A DNA stretch of 64,000 nt from Ananas comosus (Eukaryota > Streptophyta > Magnoliopsida > Poales > Bromeliaceae). Position 1 is the first letter of the stretch, and each line of letters opens with the position of its first letter. A program made the position numbers and the translations under genes. The stretch spans positions 17,000,089 to 17,064,088 of the forward strand of contig NC_033622.1 in NCBI RefSeq assembly GCF_001540865.1. The letters are read 5' to 3'. This document shows, one piece after another, positions 45,596-56,239 of the stretch. Below the pieces are notes generated by a model. That model did not search any database, had not been told where the DNA came from, and saw nothing but the letters and a program-made list of their open reading frames with translations.

Positions 45596-46120
45596 TTATT
45601 CTCGATTCCCGTCGTCGAAATTCTGCGCGTAACTGAAGGAATCGTACCTAAAATTGTGAGTGGTGGGCAACGTGTTCGAGCCGATGAGCTTCCGAATCTC
45701 TGCGCGCACCTTGTAGAAGAGGTGGCGCCAGCTTCCCCGGCTGTGGCAGCTGAGAATCGCGGTCTCCTCCTCGTTCATCTCAATGTCGCGGGCGAAGGCT
45801 TGCCTCCGCGAGAGGATCCAGCCCAGCCCCCAGTCCCACCACCGCCGCAGCGGCCCGCCGGCGAGCTCTGTGATGGAGGTCATCGACTTGGTCCTCCGAA
45901 AGGCCCATTCGGCCGAGGCGGACGATGTCGGCCGGATCTTGACGGAGAAAGAGGACAGCCTCTTTCGCAGGCCGATGAGGTGGTTGTCATTTTTCTTGTC
46001 GCTGGCGTCGTCGTCATTGTTGTTATTGACGGTATCCCTTTGATGTTTCTGAGATATAGGAAGGTCGTCTTTGGATGTCATGGCAGGGAAGAACCTGGTT
46101 TTCGGCATGTTCTCGAACAT
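45596..46120 (-). CDS. Conserved plant protein of unknown function
   Basis: Single exon, 174 aa, ATG at 46120; in-frame codons upstream lack another ATG. The first 75 residues are polar, with an Asn/Asp/Lys-rich patch (NNNNDDDASDKKNDN). The C-terminal half looks strongly constrained: SMTSITELAGGPLRRWWDWG (80-98), ARDIEMNEEETAILSCHSRG (110-129), WRHLFYKVRAEIRKLIGS (131-148), then FRYDSFSYAQNFDDG (157-171). I recognise this pattern as a plant-specific uncharacterised family, from memory and without a search. No signal peptide or membrane segment is seen. A (CT)n-rich leader (about 46150-46170, GA on the plus strand) lies upstream. Codon use is GC-rich, as in other coding exons here. Function is unknown. 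Confidence 0.75.
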   Translation of the reverse strand: MFENMPKTRFFPAMTSKDDLPISQKHQRDTVNNNNDDDASDKKNDNHLIGLRKRLSSFSVKIRPTSSASAEWAFRRTKSMTSITELAGGPLRRWWDWGLGWILSRRQAFARDIEMNEEETAILSCHSRGSWRHLFYKVRAEIRKLIGSNTLPTTHNFRYDSFSYAQNFDDGNRE

Positions 46121-46259
46121 TGTCGATCGCCGCAAGCCGACGTCGTCTGAGAGAGAGAGAGAGAGAGAGACCTGATGAGTAAGACGAGAGAGGAGGAGGA
46201 GGCTAAGGGGAGAGAGTGAGATAGGAGAGGATAATTTGCTTCACAGCTTTGGACAGGCT

Positions 46260-48335
46260 GGTTTTATTCCTGCATGGGGTCGATAGAGCCCATGAGTATT
46301 CTGGATTTTTTTTTTTTTTTTTTTTTTGCTCTTTATGAAATGCTTTAATTTATCCTAGCTAGTAAAGAGGTGTCATATATATGCTGATTAAGTATCATCG
46401 TATTTGAACGGCAAGGCAAAGTCAGAACAAGAGCATTTTACTGCTTCCAAAATATATTATATTTGCCAAATAGTTATTAATAATGAAAGTTAATACTAAG
46501 ATTGATAACATTCGTTGGTTTATGATGAGAATGAAAGGAGGGGCAAATTAAAAGAGTGTCCCGATTCCGAACGTGGGGGTCCAAATTCACTAGTAGGTTG
46601 AGCGGTCGCACTCTCTACAGGTGATATAGCATGCATCTCTTTCGATTCTCGGTCATTGCTTCCTCTTGCCGACACTGCCTCCAATAAATGAAAGACGTAT
46701 CCATCTACCTCATGGTTTAGAACCATCATCAGCCCTTGATTTTTCAAAGATGTTGTAAATTAAACAACTGTGAAAATGGTGGACAAGAACAATTCTTGGT
46801 GATTACTGGAGACCAGTAAAAATCTATCGATCGTGGAACCAGACCTGTGCTAAAATAAGGCGCTCCATTTTTATTATATGCGTACAAATTGTTGCGAGTA
46901 TAGCATGGATTTTGCAAAAAAGTTATTCCTATGTATGATTTGTTAAGTCATGCAAACAATATTACGAATTTCAAGCACCATCTTTGTAAGCCACTGATTG
47001 GGCCTCGTTCTTCGCGAACAGCCCATGGGTCAGAATAGCCATTCCACTGTACTGCTCTGGATCACCTGGAAAGGCCCAGTTCACATTTCCCCGGAGTCAA
47101 TGTTTATCTGATTTTCCACATTACAACACCTTGACTGCGTAACGTATTTAGATCCTATTAACCTGTTCCAATAAGCCTATATTATTTACTCGAAATATTT
47201 ATAGTAATTGATAATGCACACCACAAATGAACGCCTAATACATTTGAACATCATAGATAGAACCGCAGAAATATAGCCTGATCTCAGATTCAGACAATAA
47301 TCGTTCGCGATTTAAGAACACCAATTTGCTGCAATGCATGCATTGTTTTACTCAAAAATAGAGGGAAACTTTTGGCTCAGTTTGAGCATGATTGTCATTA
47401 GCAGACATCGATGTGACTCAAAGTTGATAATCATTCATCATAATTATTGATGGGAAAGTGGCTAATTCCAGGGAATCCAATAAATGGAACAAAATGTAGC
47501 CCTCGAGGACCATCTACATACCATTCTTCAAATTAAAGTCCCACAGCTCTTCGACTACAATTTAAAACGTAAATAGAAAAATCACATTAACTACATTCAC
47601 TGACAAAAGTGCATGGTAATGACCATAATAATAGTTCCTGGAATTGCTAAAATTATTATGTTACAAAGAAAATCAACTGAAAGACGGTGCAATGAATGAA
47701 ATAAATGGTTTCCAATTTTTCGGTTGTTAATTGCCGGAGAAGTTAATGGTACACCTCAAACAAGTTCAAATATACCAGAGATGCAATGAACAAACAGGCC
47801 TCGGTAGCCTGGAGCGGAGATTTGGATTAGTTTACACACAACATCAAGGAAAAATTAGAATCACCACGCTGGTGATCAGCTTTACATTAGTCTCAATAGT
47901 AGTTATGCTTCTTGATCATGCCGTCGATCAACGTCACCTGCAATTTAGTTTGAACCTAACACTGTGAACAGAAGCGAAGCTCACAGAAAGAAAAAGATCA
48001 CTAATGCCAAAACTAATAGCAGGATTTTGCATACATACACTGGCAAAATCATCTATTTAAACATACGCCTCTGTAAAATCTGCAAAGCTTTGTCCTCCTC
48101 TAGCATTCTTCACAGGGATAAGGAGGTTTTCAACTAAAAAGGAGGACTTTTAAGGATGGGTATCCTGCAAAACAGGGTTCCTTCAAAGGGAAATTAGGAA
48201 AATCCAGATTTTGCAGGGATATCTTTGCAGATAGACGATTGTGTGGGAATATAGAATATGCAAGTATCTCAATTAACAACACAGGTGAGAAGTTTGAAAC
48301 TACAGATAAAAAGTTTACCTGATGAATTTTGCAAG
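46260..48335. other. Spacer and 3' flank of the PIRL gene
   Basis: Contains a T-run near 46306-46328. No convincing coding sequence. Short ORFs at 46520 and 47731 have no family resemblance. Confidence 0.45.
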
Positions 48336-48341
48336 CATAAA

Positions 48342-50214
48342 TCAGGTTATGTTATCCAATCGGTCATGCTTTCTCTTGTTAGGCCTTGAGAAAAAGCAAA
48401 ACTGAGCCCAACTCTTCTTAGACTTTATTGGCTGTAACTTGGTATCTCTCTTAGCAACGAGTTCAGTCATGTACTGAACAACAGCCTGCAGAACAGGCAC
48501 ATTACATTAATTATCGAGTTAGATAATAGATAAAACACAAAAAACTTCCCCAAGAAAGAACAAATCAAATTACCTGAGCACCCATTTCAGCTATATGTCT
48601 TGGTGGTACCTCCAAAGGGTTCTCTTCTGCACGAAGAATGCGGAGCCTCAATAACATTCGAAAAGAGTCTGGAAGAACCCTAATCTGATTGTTGCTTATA
48701 TCCAACTCTTCTAGCATCTCGAGATTGCCTATCGAGCGCGGAAGAGATTGCAAATCGGCGAAATTATTCCCCAAATTTAGCTTGACTAGTGTGGTGACGA
48801 GGCATAAGCTCTCAGGCACCGATTCAAGTTCATTAAAGCTCACATCAATCTCCTTTAATTTTGGCAGAGAAGCCATCGTTGTTGGAAGCCCTTTGATATT
48901 GTTGTATCGAACAGATAAAATCTCGAGAGATTCGAGCTTTCCAATAGCTTCTGGAAGGGCTTTCAAGCGATTATAATCGGCTCGAAGCTCAACTAGAGAA
49001 GCACAATGGCCAATAGTATGCGGGAGTTCCTCAATATCATTTGTTTCAATGTTTAGCTTCTTCAATCGAATAAGATTCCCAATAGAATCAGGAAGTGAGA
49101 GGAGCTGGTTTGAGCTCAGGTCAACTTCTTCGAGCTGGACTAATTTTCCAAATGTGGAAGGCAATAAAGATAACTGATTCCCCCTCAGATCCAAATAAAG
49201 CAAGTTATGAAGATCTCCTATAGTATCAGGGAGTTGAACAATCCGATTCGAGTGAAGGTCCAGTTTGGTTAAAGAGGAAAGAGAACCGATAGTGGTTGGT
49301 AGAACAACAATCCTATTTTCCGATAGATCAAGAGAGATAAGATTAGAAAGCTTCCCTAGTGAGTCGGGCAACCAGTCGATTTGGTCCATCAGCTTGTTCT
49401 GAAGGTTGAGATCCCTCGTGCCTTTCTTCGCAGAGACCTCGATCAAGCTAGCTAGCTTGATAAGGCTCAGCTTCTCGCGATCTTCTCCTACATAACAAGT
49501 TACATTCAGTTCATAAATTGCATAAGCTGGTAGATTAAGAATTCTAACTAACGCAAAATACAACTTATTCATCAAAGAAGCTAATTTAGAGCTGATGGGT
49601 GAATAATTTGCTACAGACTCACCAGAAGTAGCATCTGTTCGGATTGTAGAATTCATCGACGAGATCCCATGCGAAGCATGGGACTCGCTAGCGATGCCAT
49701 CTGCACACATTACGGACTTCGCCTTCTTCACATAGCTATCATCCCTCGCAACACGATCGGAGCTCCTCGCGACCTCTTTCTCAGTATGAAAAACAGGCGA
49801 AACAGTACTGGAAGAACCCACATCACTCTTCACTCCAGCCGCCGCCGCCGTGACGGCCACATTACTAGAACTGGAAGGAAGACAATTGGATGCTCTCTGA
49901 ATCATTTCGTCGAACAGGACGTGGATGTTCTCGAGATCGAGCAATTTAAGCGCCTCCCTCTTCTGCTCTCTGCTGTTGAAGTAGACGAGATTCTTCTGCA
50001 TCTCCAAGAGCACAAAGAAGAGCTCGTCGGGGATCCCGGGGCCTTTGCTCTGTCTCGAAAGCGATTCAACCCGGGCCGCCTCCTCCTTGTCCACATGGCG
50101 CACCAACGAAGCGGCGGCTTCGATCTCTTCGATGGTGGGCCGCGGCGGGAGGGAGCGGTGGAGCCGCATGATCTCCTCCACCACGGCGTCGACGGAGCGG
50201 AGAAGAGGACCCAT
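48342..50214 (-). CDS. Plant intracellular Ras-group-related LRR protein (PIRL type)
   Basis: Three exons: 50214-49623, 49487-48574 and 48485-48342, 1650 nt, 549 aa, all with GT-AG introns. The N-terminal 200 residues (VDAVVEEIMRLHRSLPPRPT, FFVLLEMQKNLVYFNSREQK, ALKLLDLENIHVLFDEMIQR) match the extended N-terminus of PIRL4/5-like proteins. About ten 23-residue LRRs follow, e.g. LPDSLGKLSNLISLDLSENR and LPSTFGKLVQLEEVDLSSNQ, of the Ras-binding SHOC2-like type. The C-terminus is basic (KSWAQFCFFSRPNKRKHD). PIRLs are cytosolic plant LRR proteins linked to gametophyte development. Intron 1 (135 nt) is a multiple of three and has no in-frame stop, so a retained form would add 45 residues. The paralogue number is not certain. 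Confidence 0.93.
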
Positions 50215-50775
50215 TTCTCGCAATCGGGAAATAATGGAGCACAAGTAGAGAAGAAGAAAAAGGGACGAGGAAAAGGAAAAGCTCGAAGCTCACGGATTCT
50301 GGAGAAGAGAAACCCACATCAGAAAACAGCTTCCCAACTAAATGTCACGAGCTGCAACGCTGCTTTTCTCGAAGGATCTTCGGATAAGGAGGAGGAGGAG
50401 GAAAGGAGGATGGGAACACAACGCATCGTCTCCTCCATAGAAAAAAGAAAAAAAAAATCTCGAATCTTTGAGCCAAAATTTTTTAACAAAGAAGCGAACA
50501 CAACGGTTAGGAATACGAATGCGACAAACCCAGAAGCGTCTCAGGGGAAATCCATGAATTCTACCTAAAATTCTCGCTTTTTTCTACAAAAAGGGAGAAG
50601 AAATAAGAAGCAAAAAGCGAAGAGAGGGAGCGAAATCCACAAGGTCCCAAATTTACCATCAAAACAACACGCACATAATTGGACAAAAAGATCCAACTTT
50701 TCGCATCAATCTCCCACGAATTGCGAAAATCCCAAACGAAGAGGCCAATTGAGGAGTGTTCTCAAGCAACTAAGA

Positions 50776-50777
<2 letters not shown>
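50215..50777 (-). promoter_or_regulatory. Leader and proximal upstream region of the PIRL gene
   Basis: Between the start codon and the GA tract at 50778 lies purine/pyrimidine-biased sequence including a (GGA)n run near 50386-50406 on the plus strand. No TATA box was convincing. Confidence 0.3.
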
Positions 50778-50829
<52 letters not shown>

Positions 50830-50957
50830 ACATGGGAGGCAAACGCAAATCAGTTGTAGGTGGACCCTCCGGTGTCATGGATCCAGCAACATGCCACAGT
50901 GGCTTCCAGGGGCCATCATTTATTATTCACTTTCAATCTTATCCCCTGCTTTTTAAG

Positions 50958-51004
<47 letters not shown>
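50778..51004. repeat. Inverted pair of GA and CT microsatellites
   Basis: (GA)n at 50778-50824 and (CT)n at about 50960-51004 face each other across about 135 bp and could pair into a hairpin. They lie upstream of the PIRL gene. Confidence 0.85.
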
Positions 51005-51006
<2 letters not shown>

Positions 51007-51602
51007 TCCCTACACTACACTAGTGTAAGAGAAGAAGCCTAATTAATATGGGGCTAAGTCTAAGCCCAAGCCTTTCACGTGCCTATCTATGCCAACCACA
51101 TTGTCGCACAAGCCACATTTCATCGCCAAAATAATTTTTTCTTTTCTATTTTTTATATTGAAACCACTTTAATCAATTATCTAGAAATAATACGGCAAAA
51201 ATAAACTAAAAAGAAAACTTGCAGTATATAATTTTGTCGCCAATAATAATCAATAGCATGACCGCATGGGTGTTATTTTTCTTTTGTCTCCTCCAGTCAA
51301 TCAATATAATTAGAGCATTATGTTAGGGTTATACAATTTTTAAAAGGTGCAAATTGTGACCTCCTGGTTCCTTTTTCTAATTCCCACAATTTTTTAGTGA
51401 AAATTATTAATTAAGAAAAAGGCCGCATGCGACTTTAGCCAACAGGAAAACGAGTTGAGGAGAATTGACCAAGCAACTTTAAGTTATTTATTTCTCAGTT
51501 TATGTTAAAAAAATAAGGTGAAATGTTCTGGATAATATTAAAATAGAGTTTAGGACAAATTATTGATTTATTCATGTGTGTGTGTATATATATATATAAT
51601 AT
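51005..51602. other. Spacer, no gene seen
   Basis: AT-rich sequence without recognised features. Confidence 0.45.
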
Positions 51603-51825
51603 AGAATTATTATACTTTCGAAAATATAAAAGAATTGAACTTTTAACTTTTTAGTTTTTGCATTAAGAATTGTATGATTGAAATGATAGTAATTTCTATT
51701 AAAGTTTAGTGGTTCATTTAGAATTTAATGATTTTTATAGAAAAGTAATATTAATTCAAGAGCTAAAAATGACTAAAAGTTGATCCAAAATTTAAAAATT
51801 TGATAATAACAACTCCTATATATAT
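51603..51825. mobile_element. Short TA-microsatellite MITE, family B (diverged)
   Basis: Between two (TA)n tracts. The left end AGAATTATTATACTTTCGAA follows the family pattern and the right end AATTTGATAATAACAACTCC is its degenerate inverted mate. Interior resembles other short copies weakly. Confidence 0.5.
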
Positions 51826-51839
51826 ATATATATATATAT

Positions 51840-52270
51840 TAGGCCTAGCCTATAGAGACATAGAGACATTCCTTTTGGGGTAAATTGTATGAGTAGTTCA
51901 TGTACTATGAAATACTTTAGTCTATGAACTTTTTGCCTAATAAATGATTTAGTCCTTAATTCTTTTCTCATAAAACGACTAAATACCGGCCGTCGCCCTT
52001 TTCCTGTATAATGAAAAGCATACCGGCCACCACCCTTTTCCTATATAATAATGGAAAGCATTATATAGGATTTTTAAATTGAAGTTGATAAATAAAATCT
52101 TATTAGTTAATAGAGAGAGCCTCGACTTGACTCTCGAGTCTCGAGTGATAGAACAAACAGGTAACAGTTGCTAGTCTCTGGCCTTCTCCATTGCTTAAAC
52201 AGTTGCTAGCATTATAGAACGGTTCTTTTTGCCTGAACACTGGCCACCACATAATGACGTGTTTGATAAT
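51840..52270. other. Spacer with a short repeated block
   Basis: ACCGGCC(G/A)(T/C)C(G/A)CCCTTTTCCT and ATAATG(A)AAAGCAT blocks occur twice near 51985-52060. No gene recognised. Confidence 0.45.
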
Positions 52271-52541
52271 CTTTTTTAGACCGTTTGATTGCACGTAGTT
52301 ATAATTATACTGCAGTTATAATTATATATAAATACAAATTTAATATTTAATTTAATGTATTTAATTCAAACTATTAAAATAAAAAATGTAGAAAGAGGCC
52401 CAATTAAAGTAATTCGAACTATATCCAAATTGATCGTAGTTCCAACTACAGCAGTTAGAGAAAGTAACTTTAAATAAAAAATATGCTTATCTCCTCAATA
52501 TTTTTTAAATAAATTTTTTCTTCACTTTGAAAATAATCTCA

Positions 52542-52584
<43 letters not shown>

Positions 52585-52586
<2 letters not shown>

Positions 52587-53112
52587 GGCTGGTATACTAT
52601 CGGTAGCACGGAGGCCTCGTGCTACCGAGTTGTTTTCAATGATGCGGTTTCCAAATCGACGATCGGCTCCGTTAGACTTGATCTATACTATTAAAAATAT
52701 TTGAAAACTAAATTTCATAATTTTTCGACATCATTTGGCTATTGATCAAAAGCTCAAAATTGATAATTTTAATGGTAGATGTGATGCATTTGTAAGTTTA
52801 ACGGTGTAAAACAATCCAAATCAGATGAAAATTTTATGAAAATTATTTTTACTATTTAGAGTAAGTTCAGTACCTCTGATCTTAAATTAAGTCTTCTATC
52901 ATCGTTTTTTATGAGTTTTATTTTCAGCCGTTCATTTTTAGACTACTCGTTTGATAGGTAAATGATACCGAAAATTATGAATTTAATTTCCAAATACTTT
53001 CAATAGTGTAATCAAGTCTAACGGAGCCGATCGTCGATTTGGAATCGGCACATTGAAAACAACTTGATAGCACGGAGGCCTCGGTGCTACGATAGTATAC
53101 CAGCCTAGCTCT
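52585..53112. mobile_element. Long foldback MITE, family B, nested
   Basis: The left arm AAGGCTGGTATACTATCGGT, GGAGGCCTCGTGCTACCGAG, AAATCGACGATCGGCTCCGT is inverted at the right as ACGGAGCCGATCGTCGATTT and GATAGTATACCAGCCTAGCT. Arms are about 160 bp. (TA)n on both sides. Confidence 0.85.
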
Positions 53113-53136
53113 ATATATATATATATATATATATAA

Positions 53137-53180
<44 letters not shown>
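53113..53180. repeat. (TA)n microsatellite
   Basis: Two long TA runs separated by AAATATTA-like sequence, bordering the nested MITE. Confidence 0.9.
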
Positions 53181-53183
<3 letters not shown>

Positions 53184-53276
53184 GATAAAATTTTAAAAAT
53201 TATTTTTCAGCTACTGCAACTAAATAAATTATTTATACTTACAACATTTTTTACTATATCCAACCAAATAAGATTC

Positions 53277-54155
53277 ATATAATTATAACTGCTATATTTT
53301 TAACTGCATGCTCGGAGGGTGATGTCGAAAAAGGTACCATTAGGTTCACTGTACTCTTGAGTTCACTGTATTTTTTACTATATATCCCATTATAACTGAT
53401 GTATTTTCCGTACATTAAGCAGGGACATCCTGAGGGATAACAAGAAAACACAATTTATACACCTCCAAAAAAAATTTATTATGTGCACTACATCCATCCA
53501 AAATAAAATAAACTTTACTAATCACGTATATGTGATTAGAAAAAAAAATTATTCTATAATAAATGGGATATATATCATACGGAAAATATATAAAAATATA
53601 TGCTCGGGATTCCATATGTGGTTCCCACATAAGAATACATGATTCCGAATACCAGTGGCCAGGTTTTCACCTGCTTGCACTCACGACTTGCGCCTCCCAC
53701 TTAATTGTAAACACTAAACAGACACGCCGTAAGCCATGGAGCGCATATCACACCCCCCCCTTCAACCCATCTTTTCTTTTAATCTTTACCGACTGTTGAG
53801 TTAAAAACTTATACCTTATTTACTTTTTTGTCCTCAAGAAAAGTTATTTGATGGTTAGAGTTGAAAGAATGAGATCAAATGAAAGGTGGGATGGTCTTTA
53901 AATTGTTATTATGACTATGTTTTCTTGTAGGAGAAAGATCGAAATAGCAGTAATTTACTCAGAAATATCGAAGCTCGGATCAAACAAATATCAGGACGTT
54001 CCATTTTGATGCACTGCTATTTTTTCCTGTACAAACGATTGCCAACATTCTAATACAATTTGAGTGAGAAACCAATAAAGCTTTTGTAAATATAGATTCT
54101 ACAAATTGTAGCCCTTACCTCTCATTTCGGTGCCGCTGAAATCAGTTAACATCTC
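53277..54155. other. Spacer and 3' flank of the coiled-coil gene
   Basis: No coding sequence recognised. Confidence 0.45.
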
Positions 54156-54158
54156 ATA

Positions 54159-55913
54159 TCATTTCTTCGCCTTAGAGAAGCGGAGGCAACGGTATTTCTC
54201 CCCGCTGACGGTGATCTCAAGAGCTCCGTCCTGGTTGTCCTGATTCGATGCAGTTCCCATGAGTACGCTCTTCTCTTTCTCTAAATTCTCCCTCTCCATC
54301 TTCAGCCTCACCTCTTGTCGAGCAATTTCAGCCTGCAGAAAAAAAAAAAAAAAAGTTAAGAGAAGGAAGAAGTCGGTAAGTGTATTGTTTTATGCTTTCA
54401 CACTTCGACATTAGCTATCGTATATTCTGCTGTTTATGTCCTTACATAATTCTTAACAACAAACCCAAGAAGAATTGCTTCAAATAATGAGTTGTGCGTC
54501 CTTGCCACAGCACTAGTCTTACAATTGTAAGGGTAAACCCAGTTTTCACAATCGATACGATCTTTTCAACGCAGCAATAGACTTCCAATATAATGGACAA
54601 CAAAATTCCTGTCTGAGACCTAAACGATCCTACCTAAGCTTGAAAACTTGTTAAGATATTGAGAAAGATGTGTTGGCCGTATATTACAAAGATATAAATA
54701 CAGTGGACATTCAAAAATATATAAAAACACATGTTGCCATGGAAATTTGCCACCGGTGCATAATTTCTTCTTTTTAAGTTAAATTGAATTCCAGAACTAG
54801 AGGAAGACGAGAAGGTTAAGTAAAAAACTAGAAATAAAAACTTCTTACATGTACTCTCTACTTAGCCTAGAACAGCAAACTCAGCGCAGATTACCTAGCC
54901 TAGAAGGGTCTTTAGCTTGAAAATAAATCTCAAACCAATATGATATTATGATGTTAAGACCCTTACAAGGGCCCAAAAAATGACAATTAAAACTATATGG
55001 GCAGCATGCCGTATGTAAACAATTGACAAAACTATCCAAAAGGAACCCCGGCTGAAATTCCCATTTCGAACAATTTTCATGTTTCTTTTAATTCAAGCAG
55101 CTGGTGAGCACCTAACTCTGCTAGTAAGGAAGCAGGGAACTTTCGCTAACAGCACGCAAGCAGACCTGCAGTCATTAACTACATTGAGCATGCAGGGCGA
55201 AATTCGCCGATATCCTTTCTGATTATTCCCTTTTTTCACTTGGTTCACCTCAAATCCAATTACCCAGGTCATATTCCTTGCTCAGTGCAATGAAGAAAAG
55301 GACTTTGGAACTCTGAAAGCAACTTCATAAGATTCAAAAGGTGAGCATGCCGATTTTATTTTATTTTTTTCAAAAAAAAAAAACACATTATAGGCGATTC
55401 ACACTGACAATAAAGAAGAAGAAAAGAGCACTTCTTTCTCCTTCAATAAATAAATAACGGACAATAATCTGAGAGCTCTCTGGCGAGAGGGGAACTTAAT
55501 CAGTGCATCTTCCTTTCAGAAACTAAAATCAAGACCTAAAACAATACAATCAATCGCCTCACATATTGTGAATAGAACTCTGCGTAATGCCAACAAGAGC
55601 AACAAGGTTCAACAACCACACACACGTAGATTCAGCAAGAACTCTGTGGTTTGGTTGATGAGTAAAGGAGTTTCTTTTTACTCTCTTTTTTTTAAATAAA
55701 AATAATAAAAATAATAATAATTTGTGACGGTACCTCGCGGCGGGAGAGCTCGGCTTTCCAAGCGGCCTCGCGCTCGGCGACCTCGCGCTCGCGCTCCTCG
55801 ATGTAGCTCTGCATCTCCCGCTCCTTCATGATGCGGTCCTGTATGTCCGCGTCCAAGGCCTCCTTCAACTCCTTCACGAACCTATCCACCACCGCCTTTA
55901 TCCGCAGCGACAT
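54159..55913 (-). CDS. Small coiled-coil protein of unknown function
   Basis: Two exons, 55913-55734 (60 codons) and 54332-54159, joined by a GT-AG intron of 1.4 kb in phase 0, give 117 aa. Exon 1 starts MSLRIKAVVDRFVKELKEAL and runs into a charged, heptad-like helix (KEREMQSYIEEREREVAERE, AAWKAELSRRE). Exon 2 continues the helix (AEIARQEVRLKMERENLEKE). It ends in a short non-helical tail, ALEITVSGEKYRCLRFSKAK, then K and stop. No membrane segment or targeting signal is seen. It looks conserved in plants from the tail, but I do not know a function. The join is supported by frame, consensus sites and the continuity of the coiled coil. A (CCT)n run lies in the leader at about 55969-55992. Confidence 0.72.
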
Positions 55914-55968
55914 GTTATGATGCCCTAACGGGGCCCCTCCACCCCGCGAAACCCTAGCGATGCTCCTC

Positions 55969-55992
55969 CTCCTCCTCCTCCTCCTCCTCCTC
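55969..55992. repeat. (CCT)n microsatellite in the coiled-coil gene leader
   Basis: Trinucleotide run about 55 bp upstream of the start codon (GGA-type on the gene strand). Confidence 0.9.
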
Positions 55993-56239
55993 GATCGCTA
56001 TTCCTTAGTTTTCCACCGCTTTCCCGCGGAGATCGCCGGGGTTCGCCGCCGCCGCCGCCGTAGAGGGATTCTAGGGTTTGGAGGAATCGTGTGGAAGAAG
56101 AAGAGATAGAGGGGATTAGGGAAGGACGGGGTAAGTTTCTACAGAGAAGCTGTTTGGATTTGGCCTTTTGGGGAGGAGAGGTCGGAGGAGAGAGTGGATG
56201 GGGGTCGTCTAACATAGATGATATGCTGCGTCTAATCAA

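Larger units (their letters stand above)
52279..53276. mobile_element. Degenerate Tourist-like MITE carrying a nested element
   Basis: The left part (GACCGTTTGATTGCACGTAG, then GTTCCAACTACAGCAGTTAG, then AATAATCTCACCATCATATA) parallels the 10568-11412 Tourist element. The right end TATATCCAACCAAATAAGA parallels that element's CATCCAACCAAACAGCC. A family B foldback MITE plus (TA)n tracts sit inside, at about 52540-53180. Confidence 0.6.

Noticed and set aside
49669..50568. 299-codon plus-strand open frame across PIRL exon 1
   Set aside because: It is antisense to a well-supported coding exon and its leader, and its translation has no recognisable domain.
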